The notes beneath the pieces were generated by a model, which did not search any database, was not told the DNA's origin, and saw only the letters and a program-made list of their open reading frames with translations. Of a DNA stretch of 64,000 nucleotides, positions 1 to 11,179 are shown piece after piece; the first letter of the stretch is position 1, and the number at the start of each line of letters is the position of its first letter. The DNA comes from Siphonodentalium dalli (taxonomy: Eukaryota; Mollusca; Scaphopoda; Gadilida; Siphonodentaliidae), in contig CP136061.1 in NCBI GenBank assembly GCA_032622095.1, forward strand, positions 236,485,815-236,549,814, in the 5' to 3' direction. Position numbers and translations under genes: made by a program.

Positions 1-2669
1 ACACCATAGTTACTATTAACATCTGTATTAATCCGATTTGGGAGCATATGCACCCCTGAGTGTTGATTGCAGACAGCTCTGAATACATCGTCAGGTGTCC
101 ACAGTGACTTGTGATTTTGAGATTATCACACCTGAAGATTACAACTCTACACCTTACATCAGATCATCACCCCTTTGTTAAATTATGTAAAGGCCAGAAT
201 AACTTTGAAAACAAATTCATTTTTGCAACATATTAATATCTGTACCCATGTTGGGGACCTTTAATGAGTGAGAATGTTCAAGATTTTGTTTCGTTTTGGC
301 ATTTTTTTTCGTATTCAAAAGCATTGTGTAATTTTTATTATTTTTGTATTCATAAGCGGTTGTAAAAATGCCGTTCTTCCTAATTTATTATATAAAATGC
401 TACCATTCTCTCACAATTATGTTTGGACATTATTCATAGTTATTAGAGTGATGATTTGAACATAAAGTTTCCACATTTGAACCATTGTTTCATCATTTTA
501 ATTTAAATATTACATATCTCCTATTTTCGTTACATGTATATACATGTAGGTGACTACAGCACTGCGGGTCGATTTCAAATTTGCCAACACACTTCGCCCT
601 GGAGAACGCCCACTTCGCCCTATTTTTGTGACAGGGAGAAGTCACTTCGCCCTGAAAATCAGGCCGAGGCTGGTCCCTGTCACAAACAAATGTCTTTATG
701 AATATAAATCAATTAAACGGATTCATTTACAATATTTATTTTTAATGGACAACAACAACTGTCAACACGTCCGAATGGACACTAGAGGCCGTATTCACCA
801 AGTGTGTTTATTTTATAAACCAGTTTATTGGTAGCGGCTGAAAGCACAAGGTATCTTTGCTATAGTGTTAACGACACAAGCTGTCAATGATGTGATTGAC
901 TCAATCTATCAGATTTGCCGTTTGTATTTGTCAATGTATTATGACTAAATCATGAGCACTAACCACAATCAGCATGCATAGCGGTATACTGGTACACTAC
1001 TAGAATGAGTATAATTTTATAGACTCAGACTGGTGTGTAGATTTCTGCAGAATGTGTTTTGATGACATAATTGAGATTTTCGAAATGGCACAATGCGAGA
1101 AAGAGGAAAGAAAACCAAGACAACATCTCAGTAAAATTATAAGGGATATGTCCAACCCACAAGAAGAATCAGTGACATGGCTACAGGGTATCCTTTGTGG
1201 AGGGGGTGCCCACCTTGATAATTCCAACTGCACTACCCCTTCAACCAGACCAAATATATGTTTTCGTAACTCCATTTGCACCCTGTGGTCACTAGACGGA
1301 GGGAACAACATAATCAACTGGGCGGACCATGGTTCTATCCAATTTAAGGAATTTTTTAGCAATGAATCCTAACATCTAGTAGTCTAGCTCCACATAACTT
1401 CATAAGGCCATGGGGAGGGACTATCAAGATACGGTTTGGCTCGGTGTAGAACATTTTGAAATCAGAACATGAAAATTGCTAAATCCTAGTGTCTACACTG
1501 GCCTCGAGCTACCTCCTACTATGGTTGAACAATTTTAAATAATTAGCAGCTTTTGACTGGCCACGGGGGAGGATCCAGGACACTCTGTTGCCATGTCCCT
1601 GGGGTAGAATATGATTATTGGAGGTTTGTTGTATGCTATAGAATTTAAGAAAAATCCAAATGCTAGACATGATCTATTCGGAAATTTCCCTATCATTTCC
1701 GAAGAAATTGCTTTCTGGCACTGGTGAATGGTTCCAGTAGGGCTGCAACGATTCACCGCGGTTTCGGTGAATCGCAAAGTTTACCGGCGGTGCGATACGC
1801 GGTTCGTTTCGTAATAATTCCGGTATGTTTTTGATCCGCATTTTTGTCGCCCAAGCTCTCTGAGGGGACACTTTTCATTGGCTGTAACCGCAATGATTCC
1901 GTATTTTCATTTTCTGTTAACCAATCAAAATTGTTGTTTCGCTATCGCAAGGGTCTGTTGAATATATTTGACATTTAAAATCAATAACAAATTAACATGT
2001 CGGAAGTATCGCATGATAAAGTTCTCATCCAGGCGGAGACGGGCCTACAACTAACATCATCTAACATCATCTAACTAACATTCATACATTTATTTCTTTC
2101 ACTGCTGTGAAAAAGTTATGACTGTTCTCTTGCGCAACTATCAATATTATTATTATAGATCAATTACCGGTACCGGAATCCACAATCCACAAGTGGTCAG
2201 CCTTCATTGTTATTCGTAGTGAAGCTTTTATTCAATTTCACATATCCATGTTAAAGTGCATGCACAGTGCAGGCCTTATTGCTTACTCACTTGTTGGCAA
2301 AATGTTTCCTAGTCTACATCATATCAGAAGGATGTTGCCAATAGTCAATGCATACTGGTAGCAGGAATTACAAAATAACAGCATCCATTGTAGAATGTTT
2401 GTCAAAACAATGATTGGTGTTGAATTTATGGTATGTATATCATGTAGAGAATCCATTCGGGTAGCGAGTAAAATACAATGAAACTGGTATACATGTAGTA
2501 ACATTTAGCTAATAAAATACTGGAAAATGCTATACAATTTAAAATTTCCAATAGCATATTGTTACCCACTCACTATATTGATAATGAACTACATGTACAT
2601 CAAGTTACATGTACCAGTTCACGTACATGTAGCAGTAGTTGTTCTTTGTGTGGACAAACCATTTAAATG
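1..2669. other. Non-coding stretch, no gene seen
   Basis: AT-rich. CACTTCGCCCT occurs three times at 585-655. A less AT-rich patch GGGCTGCAACGATTCACCG at 1742 resembles hAT-type termini. Open frames on both strands at 1000-1372 overlap each other and match nothing known. Confidence 0.4.
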
Positions 2670-2950
2670 TAGCAGCCAACCTGTCAGTTCCTCTAGTAGG
2701 TGCAGCAATGAGCATTAAAGATCCTGTGCCAGCGCATTCTCTTATATATGCGAGTCTCTAAAAGGGAGCCTCACATACAGGTACATGTATATAAGAAAAT
2801 GCACTGGCTTACAAGGTCATGGTAAATATTGTTAGGCCAATGCATTCTCTTATATATGCAAAGCTCCCTATTGGAGACTTGCATATATAAGAGAATGCAT
2901 TATTGGCACAACATTTCTCAAAATTTCAGGAAGCTGCAGTCATGGAAGGG
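2670..2950. mobile_element. TTAA MITE family B, reverse orientation
   Basis: Right end CATGGAAGGG|TTAA at 2951-2954. Two hairpins of the GCATTCTCTTATATATGC type (about 2735-2810 and 2838-2905). Left end decayed. Confidence 0.5.
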
Positions 2951-3439
2951 TTAATAACACTTATACATGTATTTGCTGTTTTACTGTGCAGGAGTTTTGG
3001 AAATTAGCCAGCTTCAAACACTTTGACTTTGAAGGGAAAGCTCCCAACAAACACCTCAGGACAGCTTCACTATGCAATCGTGTTTGCTAAAAGCATAAAG
3101 TTGGTTCAGCAATTTTATTTTTAGGAAGTAAAACTGCCCTTAAAAATTGGATATTAAAGTTGCTGTCTGATCTTCCAATTTGCATAGCATTTTGCTATGA
3201 GAACAGCTGATGCGAAACATAAGTTATTTTACTCCCAGATTTCTTGGTAAAAGGATTTTAACGTACTAGTACATGTACGGTACTGTATATTTACCAGGTT
3301 GACAATTGTAATCGACATTTAGTATGATTTAGGACCAGGTACGTACATGTATATCTACTAGTACACTAATAAAACTCAATTATGTTTGTTTGTTGGGCTA
3401 TGTGCGACCAAACGGCAGCTCCCTTAGGGCTGAAAATTT

Positions 3440-5260
3440 GTACACAGGGGTAAATTGACCTGGGGAGTATCATGCGATAGGTGCTGTTGACTTCAGAAGT
3501 CTTAAAAGGGCACTAATAATTAATTTAACTAAATAATTAATTATATACCCAAAATGGTTGGAATCGGGTTGTTAAAAAATTATTCAAAGGGGTAAATTGA
3601 CCCGAGGTGTGTCATAGGATAGGTGCTGTTGACCTCACATGACTTAAAAGGATACTAATGACAATTTTATATAAATGATTAATCATATACACAAAATGGT
3701 TGGACCCTGGTCGCTGCAAATTGGTATGCAGTGGTAAATTGACCCAGGGAGTACCATTGTACAGGTGCCGTTGACTCAGTCTATGTAAACATACACTCAG
3801 ATTCATACTGATACTGAGTCTATTGCATTCCCATCAACTTTTCATTTCTGAACGGTTGTCGGCTTCCCCCAAATTACGTCACACAGCACTAAATATAAAT
3901 CTGAAATTAGTTGTGATTGACAGGCGTAAACGTGGTCACGTGCCAATGCCGTCATGGCCGCTTCAACCCTGTGAAGCCGATTCTAAGAATCGGAATTAAT
4001 AGTTGCAGGGTTTGTGACTTTTCGTTCGGCGGTTAATTGTTTTACTGACAATAAAGGGAAACAGCTAGCTTCCGGGATCCAAAATAATATGTACAATAAC
4101 TAAGACAGATATTCTTGAAATTATAAAAAATGTCAATTTATGTGGATCTCTTGGACTTGGAATTATTTTTTAGATTGGCCAGGCGATTTGTCGCCCATGT
4201 TGTCAAAAAATAACACAAATCAACGGCCACGAATCAAAAATACATGAATTTCGGGACTATCTGCTAAAACAACTACAGAACTAAAAAAAAGTTAAATGAC
4301 ATAACAAAACGATATATCAGTTCCCCAGCACCGGCAGTAGTACCACCGCAGCCAAAACGAGCGAAGAGCAACACAATTCTACCACCAACCACACCGAAAC
4401 CCTCCCGACCTTACACAGCCGTATTATTAGCTCCAAAGATTTGCCAGTTGTACCCTAATTACAATTGCCTGCAATCCAAATTCCGGTGATTCTTGATTTT
4501 AAACTTTTGACCGCTCGTCAACAATCTACTTTATTTGTCGATTTGTGAATTTCTCTTCCGGTATAACATGACGTCATGGAGACTATTTTAACAACATTTA
4601 GCCACACCTTCGGAATTTCCACACCGAGAGCACGTGACATGTTACTAGTTTTTTATTGGGGCACACATTTCTTGGAGCTAAGTTTTGATTGGCGGTAATT
4701 ACAAGGAATCCCGGGTTTGGGAAATGAAAACTGAACAAAAGGTCGTCAGACCCACTATTTTTTATATGTGGGTATGTAGTTTACTCCAGACTGCCGTTGA
4801 CTTTAAAGGGGAAATTAACAATTATATTGTCATATCTCAGCAATAAATAGCATTAAGCTTGAGATGATATGTAGGAAAATTAGTACACAGGGGTCACCTG
4901 ACCAGGGGAATATCATTGGATAGGTGCCTTTGACTGGGACTAATAAATATTGACATAAATGATCAATAAAGAGTGTTTATTAACAGCTCAGAAGTCAATA
5001 TATGTGGGAAAATTGGCACAGTGCAGGCACACAGAGATAACTTGACACAGGGAATGTCATGGGATAGGTGCTGTTGTCCTCACATTACTTAAAGAGGCAC
5101 TAAAAATTAACAATAAAGAGGGTTTATTATCAATTTAATTTTAAATGAGAGAGGTATTAAACTTTATCAGGAACATGTCATGCAATAGGTGATGTTTACA
5201 TCAGGTAACTAATAATTAATTTTAATGACTTGAAGAGACGCTAATAATTTACTCAGTCTT
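3440..5260. repeat. Degenerate ~140-bp tandem repeats split by a 1-kb insert
   Basis: At least six diverged units contain a TTGACC...GGATAGGTGCTGTTGAC core, near 3448, 3593, 3731, 4891, 5033 and 5170. Units 3 and 4 are separated by 3777-4791, flanked on both sides by TGCCGTTGACT (3766-3776 and 4792-4802). The insert is less AT-rich, holds CACGTG and TGACGTCA motifs and a proline/serine-rich open stretch near 4320-4490, but no recognised gene. Confidence 0.45.
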
Positions 5261-5639
5261 TACACGAGCAATACCGGGTACCCAAGCTAGTGACTCATAA
5301 AATCATCGCTAAAACCATTTGCTAAATTATTAATATTGTAAAATTGAAGTACAACCAAGTACGTTGTCACGCAAATTATCCATATAATATAATTACATGT
5401 ACATGCTTCCGATGAAATCAAATTGAATGGAAAAACAGACACATACATGTACATGTGTGCAACCTTGTTAATTTAACCTTGAACTAGTACATGTACGTGT
5501 ATGTTTCTCCAACATTTGCAGATTAAGATGGAATGTTGTTTTGGTTAAAAACCAGCATGATGTCAAGATGAAAAATTGTATCCTTAACTGGGAATGATCG
5601 AAACTACATGTAATGTTACATGTACATGTAGGTACTGTA

Positions 5640-6019
5640 CAGGGGCGTAGCAAGCAAATTTTATTGGGGGGGGGGGGGTATAACGATTCATCACGGGGAG
5701 AGCACGAGAGGGGATCGCCCCCTCTGGTTGGGGGGGGGGGGGGGGGTCCTCCCCCGGGAAACTTTTTTCTGACATTGGAAGCTTAAAGTGGCTCTCTGCA
5801 GTCTCTGGTGGCTTCTGACCAATCTGACAATGTTTTCCCACCCACTACATTATCATAGATTAGATCAACCACCCCATCCCGCCACCCATAGTATCTTATG
5901 CGCCGCGATCGTCGGCGATACTTCATTAGTTTGCCAAATATTTTTACTAACCTTTGGAAATTATTGGGGGGGTAAATACCCCCCTTGCCCCCCCCCCCCC
6001 CCCGGTTCCTACGCCCCTG
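5640..6019. mobile_element. hAT MITE with perfect 8-bp target duplication
   Basis: Inverted ends CAGGGGCGTAG, G-rich and C-rich arms, and an exact duplication GTACTGTA at 5632-5639 and 6020-6027. Terminus and duplication length are those of hAT elements. 380 bp, no coding capacity. Confidence 0.85.
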
Positions 6020-6027
6020 GTACTGTA

Positions 6028-8170
6028 TTGCAATGAGAATAACATGTGATTAGCTCAGATTTGTCTTTATGAAAACAAATCACTTGTTGTTCCACTTCTC
6101 ATTAATGCTTTAAATAGTTCGGAAAATCGGTCATAATTATTTGCATTTTTTTATACATTTTTCAACTTGAAGCGAATAAAATACGTTGTTGTTTCAAGAT
6201 GGCTGAACATACCTGTACATGTATAGAATTTCCAGTTCAGTGACATAGTATACATGTACAACCCTTGAAATTAGGAAAAGGTTCACATTTACTGGGTATT
6301 AGGCCATCATAATTAGGCACCTAAGAATACTGTACCTTGAGGGTACGTAAATATACAAAGTAATGAATATCCAAATATAAAATTAGTTCTTTCCCGATAA
6401 GTCTACTTTGGTAGATTACTAGTAACATCAAAGTAGACTTACATATGTATCAGTAAGAACTGTTACGACACAAACCCTTCCATTCACAATTCCTGGCTCT
6501 GCAATTTGAATGATTTACAAATTTGATACTCATAAAGTGAACTGGTCGGCAGTGTGGTCAAATAGTTCTATGGAAATTTCTTCTTCGTCGGAACGGCTTG
6601 CAGTCATTATAATGACTTATAAGTCTCCTATGGGAGACCCAATATCAATATTATGAACCCCATATCTGAGAATGGACATGTAAACCTCTCAAATCAGCCC
6701 CTTGATATTGCACCAGTCAGAGTACTCTCGGGCTCCAAATAAAATTATTAAAAGTACAGGCCCAAATAATAGTTCAGGGGGGAAATTCGGAAATTCCATT
6801 GAAAGTTAATAAAAGTGCCAGGGATTTTTCTGCCTATTTTGGGAATGGGTCCGGGTCCGTTCGAATTGGGAAAAAATTATGTCTTTACAGACCAAAATTG
6901 GGAATTTTCCATGTTTTAGAAAAATTCAATTAATCTACTTGCTGTTACAACTTACACACAAGTACATGTAAATAGTACTAATACCGTAATTTTCGGTGTA
7001 TAACGCTACTTAAACACAGGTAACTCAAAGATGGAGTAAAATCCCAGCCCATTGGGGTCCATTTCTCAGCCTCAGGTAAGTTGAAAATTCACAGATAACA
7101 ACGGAAGGATTCAAGCCATCCACCAAACTTCGACGGAAAAACGGTAATAATAGTGCGGGGGGGATTCCAGCAAATGTTTATAAAATTAACAGTGAGGACA
7201 GCTGGTGAGGACGTGAAATTTTTATATTTTATACATAACTCGGCAAGCTTTTTCTTCTCCGCAAGATTATATTTTTGTTTAAATGGAGCCCCCATGCTGC
7301 CACAGTAAAAAATGTGTATTCCGGTAACCACATGATGCGTCCCCCCTAATAATGAGATAATCCTGCTGAAAACTTGCGCAAACGTCATGGATACACGGCT
7401 TAATCGTAAACCGATGAGTCCACTTTTAACGGAATGCGGGGTGATGTGTATTCTGGAAGAACATGGTGCGTCCCCCTGATAATGAGATAATCCTAGCAAC
7501 CATGTGCGCGAAAGTAATATATACTGGCTTACAAGTCGGATGCGGCCACTTTCAAATGAATGCGGGGAGGTAAACACCTGACTCGCCCCGCTATGTTTAT
7601 TTGTGGGAATTCCTCTCAAGCGAGTGACGTATTTACTATAATAACTGTCAAACTTTGATAATTATTCAATAAACCCGATGATATTATATACCTGCCTGCA
7701 ATTGGGAATTTGGTGGTTGAAAATTGGGAATAAAGGTGCCTTTTTCCCATTGGGAATGGGGCCGTTTACCGGACCCTGAGGACACCTAAAAAAATCCCTG
7801 AGTGCAGACCCAGATAATAGTGCAGGGAGAACTCTGAGCAAAACATGATCTGTCACAGGTTAAACAAATTATTTTTATAGTAGGTCAAGTATAGGAATCA
7901 ACATAGTTTGTGTCATGTGGTGTTTTATTCAATATTTAAATGTTCACATGTATGCCATATACTTGAATATGTACATGCATAAAGTTATACGCTCATCATT
8001 TTGATATCAGAATCATATACCGGTAGAAATCTTGAGTTTGCTGATTTCAATTTTCATAGCCTCAAAATTAATAAACATGCAGACCCAAATAAGCACTGTG
8101 CAGGGGGGAATTTCCCAAGAAATAATAAACGTGCATGCATGTTTATTTGGAGCCCAAGAATAAGCATACT
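6028..8170. other. Non-coding, dispersed short repeats only
   Basis: CCCAAATAATAGTNCAGGGG-like words recur near 6760, 7150, 7810 and 8085. The 176-codon minus frame at 7089-7619 covers two internal repeats (CCCCCTRATAATGAGATAATCC) and is judged repeat-derived. Confidence 0.35.
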
Positions 8171-8181
8171 AATCTTCAGTA

Positions 8182-8883
8182 GATCATGCCAGGAATCTCT
8201 ACTCTTGTAACAGAACGAGAGAGAGAAGTGCGGGAGTCGCACAGAAAGTTGGCAGCACATATTTTCCCAAGCCGGTCACCCACCCAAGGACTAACCGAGC
8301 TTGACGTTGCTTAACTCCGGTGATCACACAAAGCATCTAATGACTGTGACCAAGAGATCTAGACCTCTCGAGCAGAGAAGTCATCAGCCTTCTATATTTA
8401 CAACGCGACTGCTATGCTCTAGCTAATGCCCATAGAGATCATATTCCACCAGTACAAAACCTGGGAACTTTTTGAAGTTTTGACTAGGAACCATAGTCGA
8501 AAAAAATAACGCAGGGAATATATTTCTTAGTTATTATCTGTTCCTTAATAATGTACTTCGCTGTAGGTGAAATTGCATGCTTTTCTGTGACTTTTGTGAG
8601 CCGATGTTGCAGTAAACATTGAATTACCTAAATTCAACAATTGTAAGCGACACGAAGCGAAATCGCTCACAAAGTCACTTAAATCGTGAAATTTCCAGTT
8701 GGGACCTTCACATAGAGTGAATTACAATGTATACTAACTAAGAATAATATTCCCCACATTATTTTTTCAACTTTATAAGGTTCCCTGTCAAAATTTCAAA
8801 AACTTCCAAGGTTTTGTACTGGTGGAATATGATCTCTACGGGCGTTAGCCATAGTAGAGATTCATGGCATGATCTACATGTAC
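8182..8883. mobile_element. Long foldback element (family P), copy 1
   Basis: The arms 8182-8470 and 8800-8883 are inverted copies (GATCATGCCA, ATCTCTACT, GATCATATTCCACCAG, TACAAAACC). It is flanked by the direct repeat AATCTTCAGTA (8171-8181 and 8884-8894). Long inverted ends with a duplication of about 9-11 bp are typical of Mutator-like elements. The left arm holds a 5S-derived insertion absent from the right arm. Confidence 0.6.
8206..8430 (-). mobile_element. 5S rRNA-derived SINE-like insertion
   Basis: Read on the minus strand, 8334 to 8245 gives GATCACCGGAGTTAAGCAAC, then GGTTAGTCCTTGGGTGGGTG, ACCGG and a GTGCTGCCAAC end. This is the 3' half of 5S rRNA, including the box A, intermediate element and box C positions of the internal pol III promoter. 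The 5' half is diverged. The segment is present only in one arm of the surrounding foldback, so it is an insertion. Not a functional 5S gene. Confidence 0.65.
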
Positions 8884-9007
8884 AATCTTCAGTAAAGGTC
8901 TTTCGATGCACACTAGTTAGAGTACGGTACCGTACTAGTGCACAGACAATACAATATTGAATGAAAGTTGGTGTACTAGTATGTACGTATATATACTTGC
9001 ATGCACA

Positions 9008-9127
9008 TGCAGCCCTTTTAATTCAGATTGTTTGGCTTCGGCAATCTGCTACGGCAACCCTTTATCGTGGCCCAGCTTGCTTCAGCAAATGGCTTCGGCA
9101 TTGCCGTAGCCAATTATGAGGGCTGCA
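9008..9127. mobile_element. Small MITE with TGCAGCCCT ends
   Basis: 120 bp with inverted ends TGCAGCCCT and, inside, self-complementary GGCTTCGGCAATC-type segments. Target duplication unclear. Confidence 0.4.
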
Positions 9128-9896
9128 CATACATGTGTACATGTAGAACTTTGCAAACTTAATAGAAATTTATTTAAGCATTATGAGATGCCATTAATAT
9201 ATTTTAGGGGGAAAAAAACTATATATGAATTACATATAATCAAACATACTAGTACATGCAGTTAGTTTATATTACAAGTAGGCCTATCAAACTTAGAAGT
9301 TAGATGGCAATGGACTAAGCTGAGCCTGAATGGAGTATGGCCAGGGTTAATTTCTCATCAGAAGCATTTTCAGCATTGTTGAGAATATATTTGACTCCAC
9401 ACAGCATGATAAGTCTGACATTAAGGGGCTGCATCAATAGGACCTGGCAACAAAAGATGTTCAAATCTATTTTGAATGTATCAGCAAACTGTAATGTGCA
9501 TGGAAGTGCCCTAATTTCATAGTAATTTGACCCCAGCATGAACTCACTGCAAATAAAATACTTACTCAACTAATCAACCATGCAAACATTGTTGTAAACA
9601 AAATGCAACATGTGTTCAAAGCGCCCAACAGATTAGGGATCGTGAGAAATGCGCAGCCTAATGAATCGTAGACCTGTCGGATCTATAAACACACAAGTCA
9701 GACAGCTGAGAAATCAAAATGGCGATCGTATAAAATAAGACAAACCTGGCGACATTATCATCACAAAATACTCCCGGTTGTTTGTAAACAACGCCATGCA
9801 GCAGTGTCGGAGAGTAATGATAAAGCGAGTGCCTAACAGATTATCGAATACGCGACACGAGTTGATGTGAGCAGTCTGTAGATTGGAGGTACATAC

Positions 9897-9990
9897 CTTG
9901 TGCCACCCTCCCAGCTCAATCACGCTCTCGTACAAACGAAACAGGTCGATCGTTCGGCCGCCTATCTGTGGTATACGATCAAATCCAGTT
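9897..9990 (-). CDS. ARID2: ARID2-like exon 2
   Basis: 94 nt between a TATTTATTTCAG acceptor and a CAAG|GTATGT donor. The first A completes the split Gly codon, then 31 codons carry the central ARID helices. Ends in phase 0. Confidence 0.8.
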
Positions 9991-10185
9991 CTGAAATAAA
10001 TAAAAATGTCCAAGTAAACAGAGAAAAGGACGACGCGAATTAATTTAGAACACGATTGCATCACATAAGTAAATATAAGTAGACAATACATACCCTCTAT
10101 TTTGATGAAACGCATGAAGGTTTTGAATGAAGTCATCATAATCCTTTCGATAGGTGCTTGCGTCTTTGTTGAGATTTTTTGACAT
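9897..10185 (-). CDS. ARID2: ARID2-like chromatin remodelling subunit, first two coding exons
   Basis: Partial gene on the minus strand. ARID2 (BAF200) is a nuclear subunit of the PBAF SWI/SNF complex whose N-terminal ARID domain binds DNA. Exon 1 (10185-10094) starts at an ATG and encodes 30 codons plus two bases, beginning MSKNLNKDAS and containing YDDFIQNLHAFHQNR. A GTATGT donor follows. Exon 2 (9990-9897) follows a TTTCAG acceptor, keeps the frame and gives TGFDRIPQIGGRTIDLF, then RLYESVIELGGWHK, ending at another GTATGT donor. The F-x-x-L-x-x-F-H-x-x-R-G start and the IP-x-IGG-x-x-IDL-x-x-LY and LGGW-x-KV pattern are ARID landmarks and fit ARID2 better than ARID1, 3 or 4. The third ARID exon and the long downstream part were not found between 1 and 9896, so the next intron is long or the copy is truncated. 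Family call is from motif recall, not a search. Confidence 0.82.
10094..10185 (-). CDS. ARID2: ARID2-like exon 1 (coding part)
   Basis: 92 nt from the ATG (complement of 10183-10185) to a phase-2 junction AGA GG|GTATGT. Fits the N-terminus of the family, where the first ARID helix begins soon after the start. Confidence 0.8.
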
Positions 10186-10628
10186 TGTCGTTGGAATTTA
10201 GTCCAATAAAACAAAGAAACTAATATCCCGAGGCCGGTGTTGAGTACGCGCCGAACTGACTTAATCGATCACAGCGAGTATCGATACATCTCCAATCAGT
10301 GATCAAATAGGACAAAATCCTCTCAATGTAAAATTGGGAGAATGCGCGTTATCGGCTGCACACACACACAACGCCTTTTGTAGGCGATCAAAGCGGACCT
10401 ACGCCGCTGGTCAATAACACAAAACTCCGACAGAATTATCTCAATAGTTGTCATTTATGCTAAGATGTATCTGTATGGAAGTGATAAGTTATATGAGTTC
10501 CACATATTTGGTCACACTCGCACTAAATCGGTAAAAAAGTCACACAAAAACGGCATAATGAACATGCCTGAGTGAATTGCTTTCCAGAGGGGTGTGCGCA
10601 ATTGATCAATACAGTCATCCCATCCAAG
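10186..10628. promoter_or_regulatory. Candidate bidirectional promoter next to ARID2
   Basis: Non-coding gap between the ARID2-like start codon (minus) and an open frame at 10629 (plus). It is locally richer in CG dinucleotides than its surroundings (10200-10420). The plus-side end carries AAGATGGCGGC (10626-10636), a YY1-type core-promoter motif often placed over the start codon of housekeeping genes. A shared promoter is an inference; no TATA box is visible. Confidence 0.35.
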
Positions 10629-10781
10629 ATGGCGGCCTCTTTGTTGTTGCTTCGGGCTGTAAATAAAACCATGGTTGTACATAGATTTTTAGCATCTTCT
10701 GACCATGACAGCAAACTGTTAGATGAACATCGAAAAGTGCACAAGTTTTATGAAATGTCTATATTTTTAAATCAGATATAA
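10629..10781 (+). CDS. Short open frame, possible mitochondrial-targeted protein start
   Basis: A 50-codon frame starting MAASLLLLRAVNKTMVVHRF in a YY1-type start context (AAGATGGCGGC), divergent from ARID2. The first 24 residues have Arg, Lys and His but no acid, with a run of leucines, which looks like a mitochondrial presequence. The following stretch is charged (DEHRKVHKFYEM) and the frame stops at a TAA. It may be a first exon whose donor lies before the stop (a GT follows DEHRK) or a chance frame. I do not recognise a family. Confidence 0.3.
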   Translation: MAASLLLLRAVNKTMVVHRFLASSDHDSKLLDEHRKVHKFYEMSIFLNQI

Positions 10782-11101
10782 CATTGTTTATCATAATGTA
10801 AACGTGTCCATCCACTTCAAAGTGACGCCATTTGCAAAGTATGTCAAACATACAACATGTTTTTTTGTGGGGCTCAGTGGAAGATATCGCGACAATTTCG
10901 ATCATGTATCCACTAAAAAAATGCGATGAATACTAAATCAGTTTATCGGGACGATCTAAGTCCGAGCATATGTAATTTGAGTGTCATTTGAAGCTAGTGT
11001 TTGATTGAATATGCTAATTTATGAGTTAATAGTCGCGTCGATACGAACGACAACTCTTGTAGAATCAATCACGCACGTGCGAAGGTAATGATCTCGCCAG
11101 G

Positions 11102-11179
11102 TATATATACAGGTAGCCTTGAGGATATCGAGTCGTTCTACAACTATCTTAGAGCACATTGTAGACTGAGGACAAGATG
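11102..11179 (+). promoter_or_regulatory. TATA-like box upstream of an ATG
   Basis: TATATATA at 11102-11109 is followed 75 bp later by ACAAGATGA (ATG at 11177). The frame starts MSANFKPIIPNMYDREQ and runs into an 18-base A tract without a convincing donor. A CACGTG E-box lies just upstream (about 11075). Could be a real TATA promoter with a first exon; no homology recognised. Confidence 0.18.

Noticed and set aside
1052-1372. 106-codon plus frame, acidic and basic rich, possible exon ending at GG|GTATCC
   Set aside because: A frame of similar length is open on the opposite strand, no family is recognised, and no neighbouring exons were found. Could be revisited with transcripts.
7089-7619. 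176-codon minus frame
   Set aside because: Covers two internal DNA repeats and low-complexity stretches, has no recognisable domain and no splice context.
8245-8334. Functional 5S rRNA gene
   Set aside because: Only the 3' half is recognisable; the 5' half is diverged and the segment sits in a transposon arm.
9315-9475. Possible further ARID2 exon on the minus strand after TTTGTTGCCAG
   Set aside because: The open piece (PLNVRLIMLCGVKYILNNA) does not match the expected third ARID helix segment, and the distance skips most of the gene.
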